Shown here in pieces: positions 12,080-20,401 of a stretch of DNA of 32,244 nt. The translations under genes and the position numbers were made by a program. This DNA comes from Corallococcus carmarthensis (GTDB lineage: Bacteria; Myxococcota; Myxococcia; Myxococcales; Myxococcaceae). Under the pieces are notes generated by a model. It was not told where the DNA came from, did no database searches, and was given only the letters and a program-made list of their open reading frames with translations. The DNA is taken from positions 1 to 32,244 of the forward strand of contig NZ_RAWE01000105.1 in NCBI RefSeq assembly GCF_003611695.1. Reading direction: 5' to 3'. Within the stretch, counting starts at the first letter, position 1; the number at the start of each line of letters is the position of its first letter.

Positions 12080-12733
12080 ATGTCGGACGCGGGAGCGGGA
12101 CCCAGACCACTTCCCACCTTCCGCCCTGACGAACGGGTGTGCGGCAACTGCAAGCTCTGGAGTCCGCACTCCGAGGATCACCGTGGCTGGGTGGGGCCGT
12201 GCCGCCTGCAGAGCTCGCGCGGCATGTTCCCGCCCTCCGCGCCCATCTGTGACAAGTACGCGCCCCGGGGCTCGGCGGCCCCGGCGCCAGTGGTTTCGAG
12301 CACGCGAACCCGCACGGTGCGGAGCGTGGCGCCGGTGGTGGTGCGCCACCGCGCGGATCCGCACCAAGTGGTGGACCTGGAAGGGCTGAACATGACGCGC
12401 GAAGAGCTGATGGACATCTTCCGGGAAGCCTCCGGCCTCACGGATCCGCCGCTCGCGGGCAAGTGGGAGGGCGGCACGGTGCGGCTGGTGCCGGGCAACC
12501 CGGAGCTCCAGGCGAAGGACCTGCCCATCGACAACCTGTTCCACAAGGTCACGATGGTGCGCGACCGCATCCGCGTGCTGGAGCAGAAGCTCAACGCCCA
12601 CCCGAAGCTCAGCGAAGCGGAGAAGGCGGAGATGCAGGGCTACATCACCCGCGTCTACGGCTCGCTCACCAGCTTCAACCTCCTCTTCAAGGAGAAGGGG
12701 GATCAGTTCGTGGGCGCCAAGGGCGACGAGTAA
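12080..12733 (+). CDS. Four-cysteine protein of unknown function
   Basis: 217 aa, starting one base after the S46 peptidase stop (TGA-c-ATG), so translation is probably coupled. The N-terminal 60 residues hold Cys21-x2-Cys24, Cys41 and Cys57, a spacing compatible with a small zinc or iron-sulfur site (CGNCKLW, GPCRLQ, PICDKY). Residues about 60-105 form a basic, Pro/Ala-rich linker. The C-terminal half (about 105-210) is helical and likely coiled-coil (MTREELMDIFREAS; KVTMVRDRIRVLEQKL). No signal peptide, so it is cytoplasmic even though its upstream partner is exported. I do not recognise a named family. Confidence 0.75.
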   Translation: MSDAGAGPRPLPTFRPDERVCGNCKLWSPHSEDHRGWVGPCRLQSSRGMFPPSAPICDKYAPRGSAAPAPVVSSTRTRTVRSVAPVVVRHRADPHQVVDLEGLNMTREELMDIFREASGLTDPPLAGKWEGGTVRLVPGNPELQAKDLPIDNLFHKVTMVRDRIRVLEQKLNAHPKLSEAEKAEMQGYITRVYGSLTSFNLLFKEKGDQFVGAKGDE

Positions 12734-12754
12734 CCGCCCCCAGGCTCCGGGGCC

Positions 12755-13270
12755 TCAGGGCCGCTGGCCGCGCTCCTCCATCACGGTGAGGGTGCGCTGG
12801 CGGCCGCGGTGCAGGGCGCTCTTCACGGTGCCCTCGGGGATGCGCAGGAGCCGGGCGATTTCGGCGGAGCCCAGACCGCGCACCTCGCGCAGGTAGAGCA
12901 CCTGCCGCTGCTGGGGGTTCACCTCCTCCAGCGCTTCGTGGAAGTGGCGCTGCATCTGCGTGCCCATGGCGTGGGCTTCCGGTGACACGGTCTCCTGGGG
13001 CGCGTGCGTCAGCCGCTCCCGGCGCCTTCGCGCGCGCAGCCAGTTGATGCTGCTGTTGACCATCACCCGGTGCAGCCACGTCGTCCACGTCGCCCGCCCG
13101 TCCAGTCCCGGGGGTTGCCGCGACAGGCGCAGGAAGACGTCCTGCACCACGTCCTCCGCGTCATCGGTGTCCCCCACGATGCGCCGGGCGATGGCCAGCG
13201 CGCGGGGCCGGTGCTGAGCGTACAAGTCATCCAGGGTGGGGAAGGCGAGGACGGCGGCGTGCGGGCCCAT
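12755..13270 (-). CDS. ECF-type RNA polymerase sigma factor
   Basis: 171 aa, typical of group 4 sigma factors with only regions 2 and 4. Region 2 contains DDAEDVVQDVFLRLS (36-50), with WTTWLHRVMVNSSINWLRARRRR in 2.3/2.4. Region 4 is ALEEVNPQQRQVLYLREVRG followed by the helix-turn-helix SAEIARLLRIPEGTVKSALHRGR (135-157). AGGAG lies 10 nt upstream of the ATG at 13270. No anti-sigma gene flanks it: the downstream neighbour is convergent and the upstream one is a divergent transporter. Its regulator must therefore be encoded elsewhere, or control is transcriptional. A GGAAC...GTCTAT promoter-like element between it and the transporter may be a target. Confidence 0.88.
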   Translation of the reverse strand: MGPHAAVLAFPTLDDLYAQHRPRALAIARRIVGDTDDAEDVVQDVFLRLSRQPPGLDGRATWTTWLHRVMVNSSINWLRARRRRERLTHAPQETVSPEAHAMGTQMQRHFHEALEEVNPQQRQVLYLREVRGLGSAEIARLLRIPEGTVKSALHRGRQRTLTVMEERGQRP

Positions 13271-13297
13271 GGTGGACGGTCTCCTGTGTCTTCCCCT

Positions 13298-13326
13298 GGA
13301 ACGAATGGGTGCGTGAAAGGGTCTAT
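13298..13326 (+). promoter_or_regulatory. Candidate ECF-type promoter for the permease gene
   Basis: GGAACGA (13298-13304), a 16-bp spacer, then GTCTAT (13321-13326). This matches the -35 GGAAC and -10 GTC/TCTAA-like elements used by many ECF sigma factors, with the usual spacing. It points toward the permease and lies 28 bp from the start of the divergent ECF sigma gene. Pattern match only. Confidence 0.4.
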
Positions 13327-13328
13327 GG

Positions 13329-13380
13329 CCCTGGAGGGCATGCGACTTTCGGGAGGGTCACCGGAGCTGGCCCTCCAGGG
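13329..13380 (+). other. 11-bp inverted repeat in permease leader
   Basis: CCCTGGAGGGC (13329-13339) and GCCCTCCAGGG (13370-13380) are perfect complements separated by 30 nt. If transcription starts from the ECF-like element just upstream, this would form a strong stem-loop at the very 5' end of a roughly 200-nt leader. It could be an RNA control element or a DNA operator. Confidence 0.4.
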
Positions 13381-13535
13381 GTGGACCCATGGCCAGCCCG
13401 GCCCACGAAGGCCCCGCTGGAGCCCGTCCACGGAGGTCAGCGCCGTGTTCCCGCGTGGAGGCTGGTGCGCACCTTCCGGGCCAGGGGGATGCCGCCATGG
13501 CTCAGCTGGCCGACTACGGACGCAGGAGGCCGTTC

Positions 13536-15479
13536 ATGCCCCGGAGCCGTGAGGGCAACGGCGTCGCGGACCTGCTGCTGGGGCGTCCGCTCACCAGCGC
13601 CCAGGCGATGCAGGAGAAGACGGGCGTCCTCACCGGCGTGGCCCTGCTCGGGCTGGATGCGCTGTCCTCCGCAGCGTATGGCCCGGAGGCCGCGCTCACC
13701 GTGCTGCGGCCGCTGGGCGCCGGCGGCCTGTGGCTGCTCTTTCCCATCACCGTCGCCATCGTGGGGCTCTTGATGGTCGTCGCGGGCTCGTACGCGCAGA
13801 CCATCGCCGCGTACCCCAGCGGCGGCGGTGCGTACACCGTGGCGAAGCAGAACCTGGGGCGGGGCGCGGGGCTGCTCGCGGCGACGGCGCTGATGCTGGA
13901 CTACCTGCTCAACGTGGCCGTGGGCCTCTCCGCCGGCACGGGCGCGCTGGTGTCCGCGCTCCCCGCCCTGCGGCCCCACACGCTGCCCATCACCCTGGGC
14001 CTGCTGGCGCTGCTCACCCTGGTGAACCTGCGCGGCGTCAGCGAGGCGGGCGCCGTGTTCGTCGTGCCCACGTGGTTCTTCATCACGTCGCTGAGCGTGG
14101 TGCTGGCCGTGGGCCTCTTCAAGCTGGCCACCGGTGACGCGACGCCCGTGCAGCAGCCGCCGCCGCTGGCGGTGCCCACCGCGTCCCTGGGTGCGTGGCT
14201 GGTCATCCGCGCCTTCGCCAGCGGGTGCACGGCGATGACGGGCGTGGAGGCCATCAGCAACGCCGTGCCCATCTTCCGCGACCCCTCCATCCGCCGCGCG
14301 CGCGTCACGCTGGGCATCATCGTGGGCATCCTGGTGACGATGCTGCTGGGCATCGCGCTCTTGTGCCGGGCGTATGGCGTGGGCGCGACGGACCCCGACG
14401 GCGCGAACTACCAGACGGTGCTGTCGCAGCTCATCGCGGCGGTGATGGGGCGCGGCGTCTTCTACTACGTGGCCATGGCCGCCATCCTCTGCGTGCTCGC
14501 GCTGTCCGCGAACACCAGCTACGCGGGCTTCCCGCTCGTCTGCCAGGTGCTGGCGCGCGAGCGCTACCTGCCGCCCGGCTTCGCCCACCGGGGCCGGAGG
14601 CTCGCCCTGTCGCGCGGCATCCTCACCCTGTCCGGACTCGCGGCCCTGCTGCTCATCATCTGCAAGGGCATCACGGACCGGCTGATTCCGCTGTTCGCCA
14701 TCGGCGCGCTCATGGCCTTCACCCTGTCCCAGGCGGGCATGGTGGTGCACTGGAGCCGGCACCGGGAGGAGGGCTGGCGGTGGCGCCGCACCCTCAACGG
14801 CGCGGGCGCGGTGATGACGGCGCTCACGCTCGTCATCGTGGGTGTGTCCAAGTTCATGCACGGCGGCTGGGCCGCGTTCGTCCTCGTGCCCATGGGCCTG
14901 GTGGTGCTGTCGCGCGTCCACGCCGCGTACACGCGCACGCGGCAGGCCACGGAGCTGAAGCGGCCCGTGCGCCTGACGCCCCCGTCGCCACGGGTCGCCG
15001 TGGTGCCGGTGGACCGCTGGTCCCATGCGTCGGAGACGGCGCTGCGCTTCGCGCTGGAGCTGAGCGACGACGTGCGCGCGGTGCACATCTGCAGCGGCGA
15101 CACCGACGAGGCGGCGCTGGATTCCCAGTGGCAGCACTTCGTCCAGGGGCCGCTGCTGGAGGCGGGGCGTGCGCCGCCGCCGCTCGTGCACGTGGGCTCG
15201 CCGTACCGCGCGCTGGTGTGGCCGTTGGTGGACTACCTGGACGCGCTGCTCGCGGAGGTGCCGGGCCGCACCGTGGCCATCGTGATGCCGGAGCTGCTGG
15301 AGCGGCACTGGTACCGGGCCATGCTCTACGGCCGCCGCTCGGAGCTGCTCCGCAGCGCGCTGCTCTTGTCCGGCGAGCGGCGCCTGGTGGTGGTCAGCGT
15401 GCCCTGGTACCTGCGCACGGAAGCGCACCCGGAGCCGCACTCGGCCTGGGCCGCCCCCGGTCATCCCGAGGACGGCTGA
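13536..15479 (+). CDS. APC-superfamily permease with C-terminal cytoplasmic domain, KimA-like (probable K+ importer)
   Basis: 647 aa from the ATG at 13536, which has AGGAGG six nt upstream. In-frame ATGs at 13389 and 13497 would add a low-complexity Pro/Arg/Ala stretch unlike a transporter N-terminus. The first helix carries GVLTGVALLGLDALSSAAYGPEA, the signature region of KimA/YdaO-type APC transporters. About 12 hydrophobic segments extend to about residue 465. A soluble domain of about 150 residues follows (from RVAVVPVDRW to LVVVSVPWYL) and resembles a USP-like alpha/beta fold. KimA is a high-affinity potassium symporter in Bacillus; the potassium role here is inferred from the N-terminal motif and the two-domain layout. 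The alternative is an amino-acid permease. It converges with the enhancer-binding protein gene, 12 bp apart. Confidence 0.78.
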   Translation: MPRSREGNGVADLLLGRPLTSAQAMQEKTGVLTGVALLGLDALSSAAYGPEAALTVLRPLGAGGLWLLFPITVAIVGLLMVVAGSYAQTIAAYPSGGGAYTVAKQNLGRGAGLLAATALMLDYLLNVAVGLSAGTGALVSALPALRPHTLPITLGLLALLTLVNLRGVSEAGAVFVVPTWFFITSLSVVLAVGLFKLATGDATPVQQPPPLAVPTASLGAWLVIRAFASGCTAMTGVEAISNAVPIFRDPSIRRARVTLGIIVGILVTMLLGIALLCRAYGVGATDPDGANYQTVLSQLIAAVMGRGVFYYVAMAAILCVLALSANTSYAGFPLVCQVLARERYLPPGFAHRGRRLALSRGILTLSGLAALLLIICKGITDRLIPLFAIGALMAFTLSQAGMVVHWSRHREEGWRWRRTLNGAGAVMTALTLVIVGVSKFMHGGWAAFVLVPMGLVVLSRVHAAYTRTRQATELKRPVRLTPPSPRVAVVPVDRWSHASETALRFALELSDDVRAVHICSGDTDEAALDSQWQHFVQGPLLEAGRAPPPLVHVGSPYRALVWPLVDYLDALLAEVPGRTVAIVMPELLERHWYRAMLYGRRSELLRSALLLSGERRLVVVSVPWYLRTEAHPEPHSAWAAPGHPEDG

Positions 15480-15491
15480 GGCCGGGCGGGA

Positions 15492-17123
15492 CTACTCCTG
15501 CTCGTCCTGCTTCGTCAGGCCCCAGTCCTTCAGGCGCTTGAAGAGGGTGGAGCGCGCGAGGCCCAGCTCCCGCGCCACGCGCTCGCGGTTGTTGTTGAAG
15601 CGGCGCAGCGCGGTTTCGATGATCTGCCGCTCCAGCTTCTCCAGCATCTGCTCCAGCGTCATGCCCGGAGGCAGCTCCGGCACGGTGATTCCCGTCTCGC
15701 GGTTGACCTCCTGGTCGAAGGACAGGTCGCTTCCGTCGATGGACGGGCCCTTGCGCAAGAGCAGCGCGCGGTGCACCACGTTGCGCAGCTCGCGGATGTT
15801 GCCCGGCCACGCGTGCTGCTGGAGCCGGTCCAACGCGGCCTGGGTGAAGCGCACCGTCTGCCCGCGCGGGGCGAACGCGCGCACGAAGTGCTCCGCCAGC
15901 GACACCACGTCCCCCCGGCGGTTGCGCAGGGGCGGCAGGTGCAGCGGCACGACGCACAGGCGGTAGTAGAGGTCCTCGCGGAAGCGGCCCTCGCGCGCCG
16001 CCGCCAGCAGGTCGCGGTTGGTGGCCGCCACCACGCGCACGTCCACGTGCATGGGGCGGCTGGCGCCCACGCGCTTGATTTCACCGCTCTCCAGCGCGCG
16101 CAAGAGCTTCGCCTGGAGGTCCAGCGGCAGCTCGCCAATCTCGTCCAGGAACAGCGTGCCGCCGTCCGCCTCCTCGAAGGCGCCCTTGCGCGCCCCCACG
16201 GAGCCGGTGAACGCGCCCTTCTCGTGGCCGAACAGCTCGCTTTCGATCAGCTCCTTGGAGATGGCGGCGCAGTTGACCGGGATGAGCGGCCGGTTCGCGC
16301 GGGGCGAACACGCGTGCAGCGCGTTCGCCACCAGCTCCTTGCCCGTGCCGGACTCACCCAGGATGGTGACGGCGGCGGTGGACGGCGCCACGCGCTGGAT
16401 GAGGTCCGTGAGCTGCCGCACGGACGGGTCGCTCCCGAGGATGCCGTGGAAGGACTGCGCCTCCTTCTTCGCGGCGGGCACGGCCTCGAGCATCAGCTCC
16501 GCCTCGCCCACGCGCAGCGTGGTGGGCAGCGTCACCTCTGCTTCGAAGAGGCGCACCGGGCCCAGCCATGTGCCGTTGGTGGAGCGCAGGTCCACGACGT
16601 GGAAGACGCCGTCCCGGCGCGTCACCTTGAGGTGCCGGCCGGAGATGAACCGGTCCTGGAGCACCAGGTCGTTGCCCGCGTCCTTGCCCACCGTGAAGCT
16701 GTCACCGGTGAGCCGGTGCACGGCCTCCGTGGTGCCCTGCTTCACCCGCAGCTGCGCGGCCTGCCAGCGCTGCGCGTCGCGGCCCTGAACGTGGGTGGCG
16801 TTGCCCACGTCCGTGGCGGCGTCCGCGTCCTCGCTGGCGCCGTGCTGGCGGAACACCGCGCGCCACTGGCCCAGCTCGATGTCCGCGCCGTCGGGCAGGT
16901 CCGCGCGCTCCACCACCGCGCCCGCGACCTTCGTGCCCTTGCCGGACAGGTCCTCCACGCGGCACTTCTGCCCGTCCCAGAGGAGGGCCACCTGCTGGCG
17001 GCTCACCTCCGGATCCGGAATGGCTACGTCGCTGGAGTCGCCCCGGCCGAGCACCACCCGCGCCCGGTCCACCGCCACCCGCAGCACTTCCTCGCCTCGA
17101 CGGAAGAACACCAGCTCCGGCAT
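15492..17123 (-). CDS. Sigma-54-dependent activator with two FHA domains
   Basis: 543 aa from the ATG at 17123 (GGGAG about 11 nt upstream; a start at 17198 adds an unlikely N-terminus). FHA1 is about 22-70: [10 protein letters not shown] with SRQQ, lacking the usual His. FHA2 is about 143-190: GKDAGND, SGRH, STNGTW. FHA domains bind phosphothreonine, so input is probably from a Ser/Thr kinase; there is no receiver domain. The AAA+ module has Walker A GESGTGKE (256-263), the sigma-54 contact loop as GAFTGS (303-308) instead of GAFTGA, Walker [14 protein letters not shown], the arginine region FREDLYYRL and [13 protein letters not shown] Fis-type helix-turn-helix (about 502-535) ends the protein. 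It lies 126 bp downstream of gspN on the same strand, and the secretion operon starts with a sigma-54 promoter. Confidence 0.9.
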   Translation of the reverse strand: MPELVFFRRGEEVLRVAVDRARVVLGRGDSSDVAIPDPEVSRQQVALLWDGQKCRVEDLSGKGTKVAGAVVERADLPDGADIELGQWRAVFRQHGASEDADAATDVGNATHVQGRDAQRWQAAQLRVKQGTTEAVHRLTGDSFTVGKDAGNDLVLQDRFISGRHLKVTRRDGVFHVVDLRSTNGTWLGPVRLFEAEVTLPTTLRVGEAELMLEAVPAAKKEAQSFHGILGSDPSVRQLTDLIQRVAPSTAAVTILGESGTGKELVANALHACSPRANRPLIPVNCAAISKELIESELFGHEKGAFTGSVGARKGAFEEADGGTLFLDEIGELPLDLQAKLLRALESGEIKRVGASRPMHVDVRVVAATNRDLLAAAREGRFREDLYYRLCVVPLHLPPLRNRRGDVVSLAEHFVRAFAPRGQTVRFTQAALDRLQQHAWPGNIRELRNVVHRALLLRKGPSIDGSDLSFDQEVNRETGITVPELPPGMTLEQMLEKLERQIIETALRRFNNNRERVARELGLARSTLFKRLKDWGLTKQDEQE

Positions 17124-17221
17124 TACGAACTCTCTCCCAAGCCCCGGACACCCAAGGGCCGCGCGCAGCGCTTTACACGGCGCGTGCGCGGGCATCAACC
17201 CGGGGCCAGACAGGGAGGGGG

Positions 17222-17239
17222 AGGGCCGGAACCGACCCT
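17222..17239 (-). terminator. Stem-loop after gspN
   Basis: AGGGCCGG (17222-17229), AA, CCGACCCT (17232-17239). On the minus strand this gives a 7-8-bp stem including one G-T wobble, starting 11 nt after the gspN stop. No U-tract. It may end or attenuate the secretion operon before the activator gene. Confidence 0.35.
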
Positions 17240-17249
17240 GCCCACCCGA

Positions 17250-18230
17250 CTACCGCTTGGGACCGAAGCGCGGGCTGCTCACCATGCCGGTGAGCCGGCC
17301 GCCACGCCAACCCGGGTTGTCCCGGTCCTGCGGCAGCATGTTCACCGCGAGCGCCAGGGGGCCCAGCCGCTGCTGGAAGGCCTGCTCGAACTTCAGCCGC
17401 ACGTCGAGCGCCAGCTCGCTGTACTCCAGCCGCCGGCCCAGCTTCACCGTGCCGGTGCCAGCGCCCTCCAGGTCCTCGCTCTTGAGGTTCAAATCCCTCA
17501 CCGTGCCCAGGCCCTTGTCGAACTGGAGGTCGCCCTTCAGCTCGCCCAGCACCACGCGCGGCAGCTCCATGGGCATCGCCGGGCCGCCCCCCATGGGGAT
17601 GGCCGCCTTGCCGCCCTTGATGGTGAGCCCCTGGGTGTCCAGCGCCACCGTGCCGGACGCCTGCGACCAGTCCACCGGCTGGCCGCGAATCAGGGTCCCC
17701 GGCGCCTGGAGCGCCAGCTTCGCGTTGAGGGTGCCCTCCATGTCCACGCCCGTGTACGCGGGCAGGTTGCCGCCGCTGGCCTGCACGCCGTCCACGTCCA
17801 CGTTCAGCGACGTGCCGCTCATGCCGCCCACGTGGATGTCCACCGTGCCGCCCATGCCCTTCATCTTCACCACCACGCCGGGCGGGAAGAGGGAGGGGCG
17901 CATGGCCACGCTGTCGAAGATGAGCTCCTGGCCCAGCTCATCCGGGCCCAGCCCGCCGGACTCACCCCGGGCGAGCGCCGCGACGGACTCCGCGCCCAGC
18001 GGCGTGGGCGGCTTGCTCAGGCGCACGTTGGTGGCCGTGACGCCGGAGAGGCCGGGCCGCAGGCTGCCGATGCGCACCGCGAGCCCCTGGGCCGCGGCCT
18101 CCGTCACCAGCCGCGAGCGGACCGCGTCGTACGGGAACGTGACCAGCAGGCAGAGGATGAACGCCACCACCGCGAAGGCGGCGTAGCCCAGGACGAGCTT
18201 CCAGCGGGCGGTCTTGGTTTCAGTGGCCAT
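17250..18230 (-). CDS. gspN: Type II secretion protein GspN
   Basis: 326 aa. One membrane helix (about 12-33, ending in FPYDAVRSRL) anchors a periplasmic, beta-rich domain with repeated ...G.V.L...G...I strands resembling AsmA/GspN proteins. GspN is an accessory component present only in some T2SS; its exact role is not settled. It is the last gsp gene of the operon, starting 3 bp after the gspM stop. Gly/Met-rich patches around MGGGPAMPMELP (about 193-204) are unusual but in frame. The assignment rests on position, size, topology and general similarity to deltaproteobacterial GspN. Confidence 0.8.
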   Translation of the reverse strand: MATETKTARWKLVLGYAAFAVVAFILCLLVTFPYDAVRSRLVTEAAAQGLAVRIGSLRPGLSGVTATNVRLSKPPTPLGAESVAALARGESGGLGPDELGQELIFDSVAMRPSLFPPGVVVKMKGMGGTVDIHVGGMSGTSLNVDVDGVQASGGNLPAYTGVDMEGTLNAKLALQAPGTLIRGQPVDWSQASGTVALDTQGLTIKGGKAAIPMGGGPAMPMELPRVVLGELKGDLQFDKGLGTVRDLNLKSEDLEGAGTGTVKLGRRLEYSELALDVRLKFEQAFQQRLGPLALAVNMLPQDRDNPGWRGGRLTGMVSSPRFGPKR

Positions 18231-18233
18231 GGG

Positions 18234-18791
18234 CTATTGCTTCATCCGGTAGGTGGCGACGGTCGTCCACGCCGTCAGGGTGTCCGTGGCGGGCCGGGGC
18301 TCCACGCGCAGGTACTTCACCTTCACGATGCCCGGGCCCGTCTCCACCGTGCGCAGGAAGTCCGTCAGCTTGCGCAGGTCCACGTCCGTGAAGGTCAGCT
18401 CCACGGAGCTCTCGATGATCTTCCCGTCGCCCACGCCCACGTCGCCCTTGGGCGTCATGTTGGGGACGGTGAGGCCCGCGGCGGTGGCCTTGTCCTCGAT
18501 GTACGTGATGAGCCGCACATTGCTCTGCGTGAGCTGCTGCTCCACGTTCTGCCGCTCCGCCTGCGCCTGGCCGTAGCTCGTCGCCAGCGCCTGCACCTCC
18601 TGCAGCTTCGCCAGCTTGTCCTGCGTGCGCCGGCGGTAGCCCTGCGCGCTGTTGGCGAAGCTGAAGAGGGTGACGAAGAGCACGAACACCAGGACCGCGG
18701 AGCCGGCCAGCGTCACGAGCTTGCGCTCGCGGTCGGAGAGCCGCTCGAACCACGTCTGGAGGGGCGCGAAGAGTTCTCGAAGCTTTCCCAT
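18234..18791 (-). CDS. gspM: Type II secretion inner-membrane protein GspM
   Basis: 185 aa. A short cytoplasmic N-terminus with WFERLSDRERKLV is followed by one membrane helix (about 26-46), a coiled coil (RRRTQDKLAKLQEVQALATSYGQA...) and a ferredoxin-like periplasmic domain ending in VKVKYLRVEPRP. This is the PilO/GspM layout. GspM pairs with GspL in the inner-membrane platform that links the GspE ATPase to the pseudopilus. It starts one base after the gspL stop (TGA-c-ATG), so translation is coupled. Its length is typical. Confidence 0.85.
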   Translation of the reverse strand: MGKLRELFAPLQTWFERLSDRERKLVTLAGSAVLVFVLFVTLFSFANSAQGYRRRTQDKLAKLQEVQALATSYGQAQAERQNVEQQLTQSNVRLITYIEDKATAAGLTVPNMTPKGDVGVGDGKIIESSVELTFTDVDLRKLTDFLRTVETGPGIVKVKYLRVEPRPATDTLTAWTTVATYRMKQ

Positions 18792-18792
18792 G

Positions 18793-20400
18793 TCAGGTCT
18801 CTCCCCCCTGCTTCTCGCCGGGGCACTGCACCTGCACGTCCAGGCGGAAGGTCACCTTCTGCCCGTCGCGTGTCTTCTCCACCTTGCCCTCCTTCACGTC
18901 CTTGAAGCAGCGGTGGCCCTTCAAGGCGGCGGAGAGCGTGTCGATCTGCTTGGAGCTGTCCGTCTCCCCCTGGAGCATGATGCGGTCCAGGTCCACCTGG
19001 ATGCGGTCGAACTTCACCGGCACCTCTGGCGGGACGCGCTGGGTGACCTCCGCCAGCAGGTTCACGGCGGACATCGCGGGCAGCGCCGCGGCGGGGCTCT
19101 CCACGCCCTTGAGCATGTTGAGGGCGCGGTCGTAGTTCGTCTCGCAGGTGCCCAGGATGCGCTGGGTCGTCTTGCAGAGGACCGCGTCCACCTCCGCCTC
19201 GCGCCGCGACAGCACCGTGTTGCGCACCACCCCGAAGGCGATGAGCAGCAAGAGCAGCGTCACCGCGAAGGAGGCCAGCAGGCCCATCCGGTCCTTCACG
19301 TAGTCGTAGCCGCCCTTGAAGGCGAACTCACCCCGGCGCAGGTTGAAGCGCGGCGCCTTGACCCCGGCGGCGTTGCCGCGCATGGCCAGCGCGTACGCCT
19401 GCGCCGCGGACGGCGTCTCCTTGGGGCCAATCATCGCGGCCGCGTCCGCCGGCAGCGCCAGCACGCGCACCGGCAGGTTCAGGTCCTTGGACAGCTGCTC
19501 CGCCAGGCCCGGCATCCGCGCGGTGCCGCCACACAGCACCACCGCGGAGACCTGCCGGCGGGTGCGCGCGGCGTAGGACTTGAAGGACGGGCGCAGCTCG
19601 CGCAGCACCGGCTGCAGGCCGCGCACGAAGGCGTTCGCGGCGCGCTCGGCGTCCGGCCCCTGCGCGGCGCTGGCCATCGCGCCGTGGGCTTCCTTCCACG
19701 CGTGGGCCTCCGGCGGCGTCGTCTGGAACTCCGTGGCCAGGGCGCGCGTCAGGTCGCGCCCGCCGCCCGCGAAGGTGCGCGCGAACTCCACGCCCTTGCC
19801 CGGCTGGCCAATGGCCACCGACGTGCGCTCATGGCCGATGTCCACCACCGCCACCGGGCCGCCCTCGCCCATGCCCTCGAAGAGGCCGGGGGCCTGGTTG
19901 AAGAGGTTCTGGTACGCGAGCGCCGGGTGGGTGATGACGCGCGGGTCCAGCTGGAGCTCGCCCAGGAGCGCCAGCAGCGACTGGAGCTCCTCCTTGCGCA
20001 CCACGCCCACCAGCAGGTCCGCGGCCTTGTCCTTGCCGCCGGTGTCCTTCTGGCCGACCACCTGGTAGTCGTAGACGACCTCCGAGATGTCGAACGGCAG
20101 CTGGCTGCCCACTTCGAAGGGCAGCGTCGCCTCCACGCGCTTGCTGTCGGAGAAGGGCAGGCTCACCGCGTGCGTGGTGAGGGACGGGCCGGGCAGGGCG
20201 ATGACGACCTGGTCCAGGTGCCCTTCCGGCATCTTCCCGAGCAGCTCCTCCACCGCGGCGCGCAGCGTCTCCGCGCGCTCGCCTTCCTGCGCGCGGCGCA
20301 CTTCCGCGTAGGCCTGCGTGGTGCTGCTTTTCGCTCCGGAGGCGAGCACCACTCCCTTCACGGAGTGGCTGCCCAGGTCCAGGCCAAGAATGCGGGCCAT
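18793..20400 (-). CDS. gspL: Type II secretion protein GspL with PilM-like actin fold
   Basis: 535 aa. The N-terminal about 340 residues form a PilM/actin-like cytoplasmic domain with intact nucleotide-site motifs: LGLDLGSHSVKG (5-16), VAVVDIGHERTSVAI (about 204-218) and VVLCGGTARMPGL (about 307-319). A membrane helix (about 372-395) and a PilN-like periplasmic domain follow. GspL recruits the GspE ATPase and partners with GspM. In enterobacterial GspL the actin-fold motifs are degenerate; here they look like those of type IV pilus PilM, so the protein reads as a PilM-PilN fusion. It starts one base after the gspK stop. GspL is chosen over PilM from its place between gspK and gspM. Confidence 0.85.
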   Translation of the reverse strand: MARILGLDLGSHSVKGVVLASGAKSSTTQAYAEVRRAQEGERAETLRAAVEELLGKMPEGHLDQVVIALPGPSLTTHAVSLPFSDSKRVEATLPFEVGSQLPFDISEVVYDYQVVGQKDTGGKDKAADLLVGVVRKEELQSLLALLGELQLDPRVITHPALAYQNLFNQAPGLFEGMGEGGPVAVVDIGHERTSVAIGQPGKGVEFARTFAGGGRDLTRALATEFQTTPPEAHAWKEAHGAMASAAQGPDAERAANAFVRGLQPVLRELRPSFKSYAARTRRQVSAVVLCGGTARMPGLAEQLSKDLNLPVRVLALPADAAAMIGPKETPSAAQAYALAMRGNAAGVKAPRFNLRRGEFAFKGGYDYVKDRMGLLASFAVTLLLLLIAFGVVRNTVLSRREAEVDAVLCKTTQRILGTCETNYDRALNMLKGVESPAAALPAMSAVNLLAEVTQRVPPEVPVKFDRIQVDLDRIMLQGETDSSKQIDTLSAALKGHRCFKDVKEGKVEKTRDGQKVTFRLDVQVQCPGEKQGGET

Positions 20401-20401
20401 G

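Noticed and set aside
12734-12754. Bidirectional terminator between the four-Cys gene and the ECF sigma gene
   Set aside because: Only a 4-bp stem can be drawn in the 21-bp gap, and it has mismatches.
13327-13535. c-di-AMP (ydaO-type) riboswitch before the KimA-like gene
   Set aside because: The conserved riboswitch blocks could not be recognised; only the 11-bp inverted repeat is visible.
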